A DNA stretch of 64,000 nucleotides from Microlunatus parietis. Its GTDB lineage: Bacteria > Actinomycetota > Actinomycetes > Propionibacteriales > Propionibacteriaceae. The position numbers and the translations under genes were made by a program. Each line of letters begins with the position of its first letter. Within the stretch, counting starts at the first letter, position 1. The stretch covers positions 2,294,001-2,358,000 of the forward strand of contig NZ_JACCBU010000001.1 in the NCBI RefSeq assembly GCF_013407955.1, in the 5' to 3' direction. Positions 42,487 through 51,064 of the stretch are shown piece after piece. The notes below the pieces were generated by a model, which saw only the letters and a program-made list of their open reading frames with translations, did no database searches and was not told the origin of the DNA.

Positions 42487-43283
42487 CCATCAGACTCGTC
42501 GCCTTCGACCTGGACGGTACGATCTTCGACCGCCATGGCATTGCGCCCGAGTACGCCGACACCGTGGCCCGGCTGGCCACGCAGGGCGTGCATTGCGTGA
42601 TCAACTCCGGACGCTCGGTCGGCTTCCAGCTCGACCTGCTGACCGAACATGACCTGATGCAGCACTTCACGGCCCTGATCGGTGACGAGCGGTGGGTACA
42701 CCTCGCGGACACCACCGGTACGGAGCCGAAGCTTCAGCCGCTCGAGCCGTGGAACACGGAAGTCCGGGCCGGCTGGGCCGAACTCGGGCCGATCGCCGAA
42801 CACTGGTGCGGACTCCTCGAGGAGCAGACCCGGCAGCGGGGCTGGGCCAGCCGAGCCTACGACCGGGAGACCGGTCAGCGCCGAGGCATCTGGGCGATCT
42901 CCGTCGAGACCGCCGAGGGCGCGCAGGAACTGGCGACCTGGCTGCAGCCGCAACTGACCGGCAGCCCGCTGGCCTGCAACTCGAACGGCACCATCGTGCA
43001 CGTCTTCGACGCGGAGCGGGACAAGGGCACCTCCCTGGCCGCGTTGGCCGAGCACCTCGGGCTGCGGAACGACGAGGTGATGGCGTTCGGCGACGGCTAC
43101 AACGATCGGCCGATGCTGGACGGGCGGCACGGCTTCGCGTCGGCCACCGTCGCGAACGCCAACGAGGACGTGAAATCCTGGGTCCGGGACGCCGGCGGCC
43201 GGATCGCCGGGTCCGACTGCGGGGTCGGCGTCGCGGAACTGCTCACCGAAGTCTTCCCTCCCCGTGCCGCAGCGACGGCGTGA
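42483..43283 (+). CDS. HAD-superfamily hydrolase, Cof type
   Basis: A 266-residue phosphatase. Motif I is AFDLDGTIFDRHG with the nucleophile aspartate, motif II NSGRS, the motif III lysine probably ERDKGTSLAALA, and motif IV FGDGYNDRPML. The cap position matches class IIB (Cof), which acts on sugar phosphates or nucleotides. The GTG start overlaps the preceding stop (GTGA). Confidence 0.87.
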   Translation: MTIRLVAFDLDGTIFDRHGIAPEYADTVARLATQGVHCVINSGRSVGFQLDLLTEHDLMQHFTALIGDERWVHLADTTGTEPKLQPLEPWNTEVRAGWAELGPIAEHWCGLLEEQTRQRGWASRAYDRETGQRRGIWAISVETAEGAQELATWLQPQLTGSPLACNSNGTIVHVFDAERDKGTSLAALAEHLGLRNDEVMAFGDGYNDRPMLDGRHGFASATVANANEDVKSWVRDAGGRIAGSDCGVGVAELLTEVFPPRAAATA

Positions 43284-43317
43284 GGAACTACTGCGAGCTC
43301 CGCGGCGCCGGGCTGGC

Positions 43318-43323
43318 TAGGCT
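43318..43323 (+). promoter_or_regulatory. -10 element of the second GNAT gene
   Basis: TAGGCT, 6 nt before the GTG at 43330. Confidence 0.5.
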
Positions 43324-43329
43324 GCCTGG

Positions 43330-43890
43330 GTGACGTCGATCGCCTGGCCGGTCCGGACCGAACGTCTGGTGCTCCGCCCGTACGAATCCGGCGACCTGGA
43401 TGCCCTCTGGGCCTACGAGCGGCTGCCGGAAGTCCAGCAGTGGCTCGGTTGGGCTCCGAAGACGGCGGACGAACTTCGGACCGCGATGGACGACGAAGCC
43501 AGCGCCACGACGCACGTGATGGTGCTGCTCGACTCGATGATCATCGGCCACATCATGATCATGCCGCGGGACAGCTGGTCGCAGGCCGACGTCGCCGACC
43601 GGGCCAAGGGGCTCGAGGCCGAGCTCGGCTGGATGTTCCACCCCGAGCACAGCGGCCGGGGCTTCGCCACCGAGGCCGTACGTGCCGTGCTCGGGCTCTG
43701 CTTCGAGGCACTGCGGTTCCGGCGGGTCCACGCGGGCTGCTTCGCCGACAACGCGGCGTCCTGGCGACTGATGGAACGCCTCGGGATGCGGCGCGAGGAG
43801 CACAGCCGCGCCACGGCCCTGCACCGCGACGGCACCTGGCACGACGGACTCACGTACGCGCTCCTCCGCGAGGAGTGGCCGCCTCGCTGA
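43330..43890 (+). CDS. GNAT family N-acetyltransferase, RimJ/RimL-like
   Basis: A 186-residue protein. It begins TERLVLRPYESGDLDALWAY, has the acetyl-CoA loop HPEHSGRGFATEAVRAVLG and the C-terminal NAASWRLMERLGMRREEHSR, as in the Acetyltransf_3 group that modifies proteins or aminoglycoside-like amines. The 3' end overlaps the convergent MFS gene by 41 bp. Confidence 0.88.
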   Translation: MTSIAWPVRTERLVLRPYESGDLDALWAYERLPEVQQWLGWAPKTADELRTAMDDEASATTHVMVLLDSMIIGHIMIMPRDSWSQADVADRAKGLEAELGWMFHPEHSGRGFATEAVRAVLGLCFEALRFRRVHAGCFADNAASWRLMERLGMRREEHSRATALHRDGTWHDGLTYALLREEWPPR

Positions 43891-45088
43891 TCGGCGCCGC
43901 GGCATCGCGTAGCGCCGGTGCCTGGGCGAGAGCGGCGATGCCGAAGCAGGCGGCGGCCATCACCGCGGTCAAGATCAACCAGCCGACCGGGCCGAGCATG
44001 ATCACCAGCGGCAGGGCGGCGGCCGGGCCGACGATCCGGGCGGCGCTGGTCGACATCGAGAACGCCGCCTGGTAACGACCCTCGGCCCAGTCCGGTACGT
44101 GATCGAGGGCGACCCGCCAGGTCGCGATGCCGCCACACACCTCCCCGACCGTGAGCGCGACGATGCCGGCCAAGATCAACACCACCACCAGGCTCGGAGA
44201 CGGCACCGCGCCGGAGCCGGCCAGCAAGACACCGGCGACGCCGAGCCCGCCGGCCGCGATCAGGGCGGTCCGCACCGTGGCCCGGGTGGTCCGCACCCGC
44301 GCCGCGTACGGTCGCTGGCCGATGATCACCAGGATCGTGTTCAGCCCGAGCGCGACGCCGGGCAGCCAGATCGGCGCGGCGGTCTGCTCCAACACCCAGA
44401 TCGGCAGGATCACCGACAGCACCGGCATGGTCAGCTGGATCGCCGCCGCGAACCCGGTGGCGGCGGCGAACCGGCGGTCGCGCAGCGCGATCATGGTCTC
44501 GGCCCAGCCGCCCCTGCGCGCTGCCCGGGCCGGACGGCGGAGCGTCAGGGCCGAAACCGCGGTCAGCACCATGATCACCGCACCGATGCCGTACGCGATC
44601 CGGGTGGTCGGGCCGAGGCCGGACGCGGCGAGCACGGCGCCGAGCACCGTACCCAGCCCGATGCCGGCGTTGAGCAGCAGGTTCATGGTGGCGCGGATCG
44701 CGAGCCGGTCGGCCGGTACCGCGCCGTCGACGGCGAGCGCCTGCCGGGCCGCGGCCGAGGTGGACTGGGCGACCCCGAAGGCGATCGCGGCGGCCGCGAA
44801 GCCGGCCGCCGAATCGGTGACGGCATAACCGGCGACGGCCAAGGCAGCGAGCGCAGCGAAGAGCGCGGCGGCCCGACCCAACCCGAGCCGATCGGCCAGG
44901 TCGCCGAGCGGCACCGCGAACACCAGCGAGGTCACGGCCCCGAGCGCCAAGATCATCCCGATCAGCGGTGCCGGCAGATCGAGTTCGAGCGCGACCTGCA
45001 ACACGATCGTCGACAGCACGACGCCCTCGACGGTGGCGGTGCCGAACTGGAGGGCGCCGATCAACCGGCGGTCGTTCGTCCTTCTCAT
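43850..45088 (-). CDS. MFS transporter
   Basis: A 412-residue protein with about twelve membrane helices. VPLGDLADRLGLGRAA matches the motif after helix 2, and SFVLLMG-type translation is excluded by frame. The ATG at 45088 (MRRTNDRRLIGALQFG) follows GAGGAT by 6 nt. It is divergent from a LysR regulator, which probably controls it. The substrate is unknown. Confidence 0.82.
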   Translation of the reverse strand: MRRTNDRRLIGALQFGTATVEGVVLSTIVLQVALELDLPAPLIGMILALGAVTSLVFAVPLGDLADRLGLGRAAALFAALAALAVAGYAVTDSAAGFAAAAIAFGVAQSTSAAARQALAVDGAVPADRLAIRATMNLLLNAGIGLGTVLGAVLAASGLGPTTRIAYGIGAVIMVLTAVSALTLRRPARAARRGGWAETMIALRDRRFAAATGFAAAIQLTMPVLSVILPIWVLEQTAAPIWLPGVALGLNTILVIIGQRPYAARVRTTRATVRTALIAAGGLGVAGVLLAGSGAVPSPSLVVVLILAGIVALTVGEVCGGIATWRVALDHVPDWAEGRYQAAFSMSTSAARIVGPAAALPLVIMLGPVGWLILTAVMAAACFGIAALAQAPALRDAAAPISEAATPRGGART

Positions 45089-45144
45089 GGGACCATCCTC
45101 AGCGTCGGACCACCATCGGTCCAACAGATACTTCTGCTGGTTGC

Positions 45145-45150
45145 TATCAT
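45145..45150 (+). promoter_or_regulatory. -10 element of the LysR gene
   Basis: TATCAT, 8 nt before the ATG at 45159, in the 70-bp gap to the divergent MFS gene. Confidence 0.45.
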
Positions 45151-45158
45151 CAACGCTG

Positions 45159-46046
45159 ATGGAAGTGCATCAACTCCGGTACGCGCTCGCGGTCGCCGAC
45201 GAACGCTCGTTCACGGCCGCGGCCCAAGTCCTGCACGTCAGCCAGTCCGGCGTCAGTGCCCAGGTCGCCCTGCTGGAGCGCGAGCTCGGACTGACCTTGT
45301 TCGACCGTTCGGCCCGCGGAGTCCGGGTGACCCCGGCCGGCTCGCCGGTCCTTGATCAACTTCGGCGGGCCCTGACCGAGCTCGACCGGGTCCGAGCGGT
45401 GGCCGACGAACTCAACGGGCTGGTCCGCGGCACAGTGAGCATCGGCGCCGTCGCCGGACTCGGCTGGCCGGCGTTCCTCGACGCGCTGCAGCAGGTGCAC
45501 CGGACCCATCCCGGGCTCGAGCTGTCCCTTCGCGAAGCCAAATCGGTCGACCTGCAGGAGGACGTCGCTGCGGGCCGGCTCGACCTGGCCGTCGCGACCT
45601 GGGTGGATCGACCCAGGGAAGGTCTCGGGTCCTGGGTGGCCCTCGAGGAGCGGGTGATCGCCGCCGTCGGCACCGACCATCCGTGGGCCGGCCGATCCCG
45701 GATCTCGCCGGCCGACCTGCTCGATCAGCCGGTCGTCGGGCTGGCGCCGGGCACCGGCATGCGCAGCTCGTACGACGCCATGATGCGGGCCGAAGGGCTA
45801 CCCGCCCCGGTCAGCTGGGAGGTCACCTTGCCCACCACGGCCCGGGCGCTCGCAGCCCGCGGGCTGGGCGTGGCCGTGCTGACCAGTTCCCGGGCCGACC
45901 TGCCGACCGATCTGGTCCGGCTCAAGATCAACTCCAAGCACGCAACCTCGCGGCTCGGCGTCGTCTGGCGTACCCGGCCCGCGCCGACGGCCGGCGCCCG
46001 CGCCACCCTCGAGGCGTTCCGCGAGCACCTGGCCGTCCGCTCTTGA
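45159..46046 (+). CDS. LysR family transcriptional regulator
   Basis: A 295-residue protein. The N-terminal helix-turn-helix is EVHQLRYALAVADERSFTAA, then VSQSGVSAQVALLERELGL; the remainder is a substrate-binding domain with TVSIGAVAGLGW and GLGVAVLTSS. It likely activates or represses the divergent MFS gene. Its TGA abuts the complement of the next gene's stop in a TGATCA. Confidence 0.88.
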   Translation: MEVHQLRYALAVADERSFTAAAQVLHVSQSGVSAQVALLERELGLTLFDRSARGVRVTPAGSPVLDQLRRALTELDRVRAVADELNGLVRGTVSIGAVAGLGWPAFLDALQQVHRTHPGLELSLREAKSVDLQEDVAAGRLDLAVATWVDRPREGLGSWVALEERVIAAVGTDHPWAGRSRISPADLLDQPVVGLAPGTGMRSSYDAMMRAEGLPAPVSWEVTLPTTARALAARGLGVAVLTSSRADLPTDLVRLKINSKHATSRLGVVWRTRPAPTAGARATLEAFREHLAVRS

Positions 46047-46595
46047 TCATGGAGTAGGCGATCCGGTCGGCAGCCGGAAGGACTCGATGATCTTGCCTGC
46101 CGCGGCCGCGGGATCCAGCAGCGATGTGTCCAGGGTCAGGCTCTCCACGTCCGGGATGACGGCGGCGAGATCCTCCTGTTCCCAGGCCCGCCGCAACCCG
46201 TCGACGGTGGCGAGTTTGCCCAGCTCCCGGCGGCTCTCGGCGATCACCCGGGACTCGGCGACCGACCGGTCACAGACCAGGCGGACCGGCCGGACCCGTC
46301 CGCCGTTGCGGCGCACCGCGTCGAACCGCCGGCTGGTCTGCGGCTCCGAGGTCGGTCCCGCGTAGACCGTCGTGAAGATCACGTTCGTATCGGAGCGGGC
46401 GGCCTCGGCCAGGATGTTCTCCCGGATCGCGTGCACCTGGCGCCAGAACGGCTCGGTCCCGAAGTCGAAGACCGGCCGGACGCAGTCGATGCTCAGGTGG
46501 TTGTGGAAGACCCGGAACCCGGTCCGCCGGGCCAGCTCGTTCGCCACGGTCAGTTTGCCGACCGCGGGCGGCCCGTACAGGTAGATCAGCTCCAT
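46047..46595 (-). CDS. P-loop kinase-like protein
   Basis: A 182-residue protein. Walker A is YGPPAVGKLTVANELARR near the N-terminus (the usual Ser/Thr after GK is replaced by Leu, with Thr one position later), followed by HNHLSIDCVRPVFDFG. It resembles small AAA/shikimate kinase-like NTPases of unknown substrate. The ATG follows TACGAT by 6 nt. Confidence 0.75.
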   Translation of the reverse strand: MELIYLYGPPAVGKLTVANELARRTGFRVFHNHLSIDCVRPVFDFGTEPFWRQVHAIRENILAEAARSDTNVIFTTVYAGPTSEPQTSRRFDAVRRNGGRVRPVRLVCDRSVAESRVIAESRRELGKLATVDGLRRAWEQEDLAAVIPDVESLTLDTSLLDPAAAAGKIIESFRLPTGSPTP

Positions 46596-46601
46596 CGGCC
46601 G

Positions 46602-46607
46602 ATCGTA
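46602..46607 (-). promoter_or_regulatory. -10 element of the P-loop kinase-like gene
   Basis: TACGAT on the minus strand, 6 nt before the ATG at 46595. Confidence 0.45.
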
Positions 46608-46636
46608 ATTCGGAGGACGCCGCCGCGAACCCTGAT

Positions 46637-46642
46637 TAGGCT
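46637..46642 (+). promoter_or_regulatory. -10 element of proS
   Basis: TAGGCT, 6 nt before the ATG at 46649. Confidence 0.5.
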
Positions 46643-46648
46643 CGAGCG

Positions 46649-48070
46649 ATGGCCAGAACCGTGTTGACCCCGCGGGAGCAGGACTTCCCGCAGTGGTATC
46701 AGGATGTCATCGCCAAGGCCGAGCTCGCCGAGAACGGGCCGGTTCGAGGGACGATGGTCATCCGACCGTGGGGTTATGCGATCTGGGAGCGGATGCAGGC
46801 GGCGATGGATGCCCGGATCAAGGCGGCCGGTGCCCGCAACGCGTACTTCCCGCTGTTCATCCCGGAGTCGTACCTGAACCGGGAAGCCGATCATGTCGAG
46901 GGTTTCTCGCCCGAGCTGGCCGTCGTCACCCATGCCGGCGGCAAGCAACTGGAGGAGCCGATCATCGTGCGGCCCACCAGCGAGACCATGATCGGCGAGT
47001 TCATGGCGAAGTGGATCAGCTCGCATCGTGATCTTCCCCTGCTGTTGAACCAGTGGGCCAACGTGGTGCGCTGGGAGCTGCGGTCGCGGATCTTCCTGCG
47101 GACCACCGAATTCCTTTGGCAGGAAGGGCACACGGCGCACACCAGTGAGGCGGAGGCGCGAGCCTATGCGCGGCGCATTCTGCTCGATGCCTATGCCGAC
47201 TTCCTGCGCATCGAACTCGCGATCCCGGTCGTCCCGGGGCGGAAGACTCGGCGGGAGCGGTTCGCCGGCGCGGTCAACACCATGACCGTGGAGGGGATGA
47301 TGGGCGACGGCAAGGCGCTGCAGCTCGGCACCAGCCATGAGTTCGGCCAGAACTTCGCCCAGGCGTTCGACATCACGTTCACCGACGCCGAGCAACAGAG
47401 CCGGCTCGCCTGGACCACCTCCTGGGGCTCGTCGACCCGGATGCTGGGCGGCATGATCATGTGTCACGGCGACGACGACGGGCTCCGGCTCCCGCCCCGC
47501 GTCGCGCCGGTCCAGGCGATGATCACGGTGATCAAGGACGGCGACGGCGCGCCCGCTGCGGTCGCCGCGGAGCTCGTGGATGGCTTGAGCGCTGCCGGGG
47601 TGCGGGTCGAGCTGGACGACCGGACCGACCTGCCGTACGGGCGCCGGGCTGTTGATCATGAACTGAAGGGGATCCCGGTCCGGGTCGAGATCGGGCCGCG
47701 CGATCTCGTCGACGGCCAGGTGACCCTGGTTCGCCGAGCGCTCGGGATCAAGACGCCGTGCCCGGTGGCCGACGTGGTGTCCGCGACCGTACGCGCGCTC
47801 GCCGATGATCATGACCAACTGCTGACCGAAGCCGAACGCTTCCGGGACGACCGGACGGCCGACGTGACGACGGTCGGCGACGCGATCGAGGCGGCGCGGT
47901 CGGGGTGGGCGCGGATCCCGTGGCGCCTGCTCGGCGAGACCGGCGAGGACGAGCTGGCGGCTCAGGGCGTCACGGTGCGCTGTCTGGTCCATCCCGACGG
48001 CCGCGTACCCGACACCGATGATGCGGCCGCCGAGCCCGACCTGGTGGCGATCGCGGCCCGTGCCTACTGA
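46649..48070 (+). CDS. proS: Prolyl-tRNA synthetase, archaeal/eukaryal type
   Basis: A 473-residue class II synthetase. It has VRPTSETMIGEFMAKWI (motif region of the active site), motif 2 RWELRSRIFLRTTEFLWQEGHTAH, the HEFGQNFAQAFDI-type segment, and an anticodon-binding domain (APVQAMITVI, GIPVRVEIGPRDL). It lacks the roughly 180-residue editing insertion of the long bacterial form and has the archaeal/eukaryal domain order. The C-terminus overlaps the DUF3626 gene by 11 bp. Confidence 0.92.
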   Translation: MARTVLTPREQDFPQWYQDVIAKAELAENGPVRGTMVIRPWGYAIWERMQAAMDARIKAAGARNAYFPLFIPESYLNREADHVEGFSPELAVVTHAGGKQLEEPIIVRPTSETMIGEFMAKWISSHRDLPLLLNQWANVVRWELRSRIFLRTTEFLWQEGHTAHTSEAEARAYARRILLDAYADFLRIELAIPVVPGRKTRRERFAGAVNTMTVEGMMGDGKALQLGTSHEFGQNFAQAFDITFTDAEQQSRLAWTTSWGSSTRMLGGMIMCHGDDDGLRLPPRVAPVQAMITVIKDGDGAPAAVAAELVDGLSAAGVRVELDDRTDLPYGRRAVDHELKGIPVRVEIGPRDLVDGQVTLVRRALGIKTPCPVADVVSATVRALADDHDQLLTEAERFRDDRTADVTTVGDAIEAARSGWARIPWRLLGETGEDELAAQGVTVRCLVHPDGRVPDTDDAAAEPDLVAIAARAY

Positions 48071-48941
48071 TCCGGCAGGGCTGAGCCGCTGGGCGCGAGC
48101 GGCCCTTGATCATGTCGGCCGGGTCAGTCGCGGCGCGCCGTTGGACCGGTCGTTGCGGGTCACCCTGAACTTTCATCCGGATCGACTCGTCGGCGACCGT
48201 ACGGTGATCGAATGCCTCGCCGAGGAGCGGAGCTATCGGTCGCAGTTCGAGACCAAGATCAGCAACGGCGGGCTGACCGCCTATCCCGGAGGGGCCCGGT
48301 GGCGTTGGGAACAGCGCAGCTTCGGCGGTGCGTACGACGACGCACCGCCGGAGTCGCGGCCGCGGTACGGCGCGCTGAACCATCGCGGGGCCGACGCCGG
48401 CGGCGCGATCCGGTTCGGGTCCTGCCACCTGCGGCTCACCGAGTCGGTGCTGGACCGGTCCACGTTCTGCTTTCCGGACTCGGTCTTCGACCCGACCGAC
48501 TACGGCACCGCGGCGCACTGTGATCTTGCCGCCTTGGCGGACGCCTTCCATGATCGCCCGCACACGGACCTGTCGGAAGGAACCGAAGGTGGACGACTGG
48601 ACAGCTACATCGAAGCTCACGTGCACGGCCCCGTGCTGCTCGACCGCGACGTCGAAGCGATCGTCCTGGATCCGTCGTTCCGCGGCACCGAGGTGGAACA
48701 GGCAGCGCGGCTGGCCCATCCGGTGATCGAATGGACCGCCGGCCGCATCCTCTCGGTCGCCGAACTGCAACGACACCCGGACTTCCGCGGCCCGGAGCCG
48801 TTGATCATCGGCCCGGCGGTCGCCGAGCATGATCAAATCACCGCTCGGATGATCGGCGTCGCAGCCCGCTCCGATCGGTACGACCCGCAGGTGCTCAAGA
48901 AGCTCTGGCACCTGGTGGCCCGGTTCGGCCTCCCGACCTGA
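48060..48941 (+). CDS. DUF3626 family protein
   Basis: A 293-residue protein that matches DUF3626 by LRVTLNFHPDRL, RSYRSQFETKISNGGLTAYP, RWRWEQRSFGGAYDD, RYGALNHRGADAGGAIRFGS and CHLRL. The conserved His, Arg and Glu residues suggest an enzyme (an ADP-ribosyltransferase-like fold is possible), but the function is not established. The GTG at 48060 overlaps proS, so the two are coupled. Its stop abuts that of vapC in one TGATCA. Confidence 0.78.
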   Translation: MPTDPAGLSRWARAALDHVGRVSRGAPLDRSLRVTLNFHPDRLVGDRTVIECLAEERSYRSQFETKISNGGLTAYPGGARWRWEQRSFGGAYDDAPPESRPRYGALNHRGADAGGAIRFGSCHLRLTESVLDRSTFCFPDSVFDPTDYGTAAHCDLAALADAFHDRPHTDLSEGTEGGRLDSYIEAHVHGPVLLDRDVEAIVLDPSFRGTEVEQAARLAHPVIEWTAGRILSVAELQRHPDFRGPEPLIIGPAVAEHDQITARMIGVAARSDRYDPQVLKKLWHLVARFGLPT

Positions 48942-49352
48942 TCATTGGACCAGTTCGACCCGCACCCCGAGCGCTTCGTAGGTTCCGCGAGCCCGGGCGT
49001 CGCGTGTTGCCAGCGTAAGGTCGCGACCACGCACGGCCGCAGCAAACAACGCGTCATAGACGGCACCGCCGGTGATCTGGCGACCGGCCAACTCCCGGTG
49101 GAGCGAACGGGACGCCTCCTCGTCGAGCACCAACGACTCCCCGAAACTCTCGTCGATCAGCGTCACGGCATCGTGGGGTGCGACCCGAGCATCACCGGGC
49201 AGCCGGGTCAGCACCGAATAGGTCTCGGCCAGCGCGTGGCCACTCAGCACCAGCGGTCGATCCCTGGCCCATGAGCTCACGGTCGAGTGGGCGGTGTGGG
49301 ACGCGAGGAGCAGCGGCACAGCGACGCTGGTGTCGACCGCGGTCTCGATCAC
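48942..49352 (-). CDS. vapC: VapC-type PIN-domain toxin
   Basis: A 136-residue PIN ribonuclease. Acidic residues sit in AVDTSVAVPLLL, the ALAETYSVLTRLP helix, GGAVYDALFAAA and LATRDARA. The start overlaps the antitoxin gene by 4 nt (ATGA). PIN toxins cleave tRNA or rRNA when not bound by antitoxin. This pair looks intact, in contrast to the relic at 40.6-41.0 kb. Confidence 0.88.
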   Translation of the reverse strand: MIETAVDTSVAVPLLLASHTAHSTVSSWARDRPLVLSGHALAETYSVLTRLPGDARVAPHDAVTLIDESFGESLVLDEEASRSLHRELAGRQITGGAVYDALFAAAVRGRDLTLATRDARARGTYEALGVRVELVQ

Positions 49353-49588
49353 CGGCGGCCGGAATCGATCAGAGCAAGCATGTCCTCGTCGGATACGGCA
49401 GTGTCGCTGGCGGCGACCAGACGACCATCGGTGTCCCGCATGAGCCGCGCGGTACGCCCGCCCGGGGTCACCTGAACACCGGACCCGTAGACCGAGATGT
49501 CGACCTTCGAGCCCGGAGCCAGTCCGAGCGCATCGCGCAGAGCCTTCGGCAGCAGGATCCGCCCGCCAGCATCAATCGTCGCCTCCAT
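49349..49588 (-). CDS. vapB: AbrB/MazE-like antitoxin
   Basis: A 79-residue protein. The N-terminal swapped-hairpin AbrB domain is EATIDAGGRILLPKALRDAL, then GLAPGSKVDISVYGSGVQV; the acidic C-terminal tail (SDTAVSDEDMLALIDSG) would bind the PIN toxin. It is the first gene of the pair and probably binds its own promoter. Confidence 0.86.
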   Translation of the reverse strand: MEATIDAGGRILLPKALRDALGLAPGSKVDISVYGSGVQVTPGGRTARLMRDTDGRLVAASDTAVSDEDMLALIDSGRR

Positions 49589-49594
49589 GGGAAA

Positions 49595-49600
49595 AGGCTA
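49595..49600 (-). promoter_or_regulatory. -10 element of the vapBC operon
   Basis: TAGCCT on the minus strand, 6 nt before the ATG at 49588. The flanking GGGAACACGATGG/GGGAAAAGG strings could be antitoxin-binding sequence. Confidence 0.5.
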
Positions 49601-49742
49601 CCATCGTGTTCCCATCACAGTCTGAGTTGTCCCACCAACCAGGCTTGCCGCGTCCGGCGGAGTGTGAATCGATCCAGTGGTGACCTAACGACGCGATCTT
49701 CCGAGTTCGACGTCAATAACTCACCACTCGACGGGACCTCGG

Positions 49743-50423
49743 TCAGCCGGTGCCACTTCGGGCAGCTGCTTTGGCGCCTCGGATCCAAGGATGGTCGGCG
49801 TCGAAGCCGCGGATCATCTCGCGCAGCCAGTCCTGCTTCTCTTGGCCGAGCAGCGGCCAGGTCACCTCGAAGTCTCGGTCATCCTTCCTGCGCCGCTTCC
49901 GCGCCTTGAACAGAAGCACGATCTCGGGATTCAGGTACCGGATCTTGTCGTCGGCAATCCAGGTGACCGCCTCAAGCGGAGCGGTGTGGCCAGGGATGAA
50001 CTTGTTCGTCCACTGCTCGCCGTGGCCTGGCGTCATCGGTACGTCCAGCACCCACGGTGCGTCACCGTTCTCACGCACCCAGATCTGGCTGGCATCGTCG
50101 AAGACGTCGGGAGTCCGATCAGTCAGGGGCCGCATGTCGCCACCGGCCACATTCCACAGGTCCCATCGACCTCTCACGTGCGCACGAAGATGTGACACAT
50201 CCGACGCAAAGATCGACACGTCGACGTCCTCGTGCTCGCGGGGCAGGCCGGTGAAGACATCGATCGCCCACCCTCCGACAACCCACCAGGGTTGCTTGAA
50301 CCCAGCCATGAACTGCACAAGGCCCGCCAAGTCCAAACTCTCCCAACGGCCGTAGAGTCGGGCCCAGTAGGCAGTTTCGGCCGACTCGGCAGGGGTGGCC
50401 GGCAAGGGCTCGGAGGTCGTCAC
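49743..50423 (-). CDS. Nucleotidyltransferase-fold protein, aminoglycoside nucleotidyltransferase-like
   Basis: A 226-residue protein. FKQPWWVVGGWAIDVFTGLP followed by REHEDVDVSIF is the GG-x-AID-x13-D-D-D/E pattern of nucleotidyltransferases such as ANT(2'')-type enzymes. The C-terminus has IRYLNPEIVLLFKARKRRRK, also typical. It may be a resistance-type enzyme or a remote relative with another substrate. The start is GTG at 50423. The 154 bp to vapB holds nothing I recognise. Confidence 0.78.
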   Translation of the reverse strand: MTTSEPLPATPAESAETAYWARLYGRWESLDLAGLVQFMAGFKQPWWVVGGWAIDVFTGLPREHEDVDVSIFASDVSHLRAHVRGRWDLWNVAGGDMRPLTDRTPDVFDDASQIWVRENGDAPWVLDVPMTPGHGEQWTNKFIPGHTAPLEAVTWIADDKIRYLNPEIVLLFKARKRRRKDDRDFEVTWPLLGQEKQDWLREMIRGFDADHPWIRGAKAAARSGTG

Positions 50424-50493
50424 CGCTCGATGATGTCACCCGCAAAGCCGCCGGACGTGTCGACGATCATGATCGATATGAGGAGCAGCGGGA

Positions 50494-50601
50494 TCAGCAC
50501 CAGCGCCCTTGATCATCAGTACTGAAGAAGTCACACAGCAGGGCGGCCGTCTCCTGCGGCGCTTCCTCGGCCAGAAAGTGGCCGGCCCGTCCCTCCTCAG
50601 C
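50494..50601 (-). pseudogene. C-terminal relic of an alpha/beta hydrolase
   Basis: A minus-strand frame reads AEEGRAGHFLAEEAPQETAA then LLCDFFSTDDQ before a stop. The GHFLAEEAP(E/Q)ETAALL string is the C-terminus of many alpha/beta hydrolases, with the catalytic histidine. No upstream part exists, because the PPOX gene begins there. The relic is bracketed by a direct repeat. Confidence 0.6.
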
Positions 50602-50623
50602 GCCAGCGGCCCTTGATCATCAG
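50494..50623. repeat. 27-bp direct repeat flanking the hydrolase relic
   Basis: TCAGCACCAGCGCCCTTGAT with CATCAG (50494-50519) and TCAGCGCCAGCGGCCCTTGA with TCATCAG (50597-50623) match except for one substitution and one inserted base. The second copy is the 3' end of the PPOX gene, so the first may be a duplicated gene end. Confidence 0.65.
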
Positions 50624-51064
50624 CGTCCGGCCGGACAGCTCGTTGACCTCGCGCCAGGCCTGGATCCGGTGCGGGCGGAGGCTGAAGTAGAGATAGGGAT
50701 CGGTGTCCTGTCGCGGGTCGAAGCCGGCCTTCGCCGCGAACGCGTCGCCGACCTCGTCCGGGATCTCCGTGGTCGGGACAACCGCCGCGACCGTACAGTC
50801 GATCATGATCACGTCTCGGGTCTCACCCATCGCCAGCCGGGCCGGTCCGCCGGCCGAGAGGTTGCGTGCGGTCGGGCTGCCGGCCGCCGTGGAGATCATG
50901 ATCGTCTCGCCGTCCCACCGGAACGACAACGGCACCAGTGCCGGCGCCCCGGTCGCTGCCTCCGCCGTGGCCACCCAGAGATCGACATCGTGTTCCAGCC
51001 GGTGCAACGTGTCCTCACGGCGCTGCACGACCGAGCGGGGTTCCTCAATCGTCACCCGCCCCAT
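50597..51064 (-). CDS. Pyridoxamine 5'-phosphate oxidase-fold protein
   Basis: A 155-residue split-barrel flavin/F420-binding protein. It shows HDVDLWVATAEAATGAPALV, PLSFRWDGETIMIST, ARLAMGETRDVIMIDCTV and the C-terminal YFSLRPHRIQAWRE, as in actinobacterial PPOX-class oxidoreductases. Its start overlaps the YhcG-type gene's stop by 20 nt. The reaction is unknown. Confidence 0.82.
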   Translation of the reverse strand: MGRVTIEEPRSVVQRREDTLHRLEHDVDLWVATAEAATGAPALVPLSFRWDGETIMISTAAGSPTARNLSAGGPARLAMGETRDVIMIDCTVAAVVPTTEIPDEVGDAFAAKAGFDPRQDTDPYLYFSLRPHRIQAWREVNELSGRTLMIKGRWR

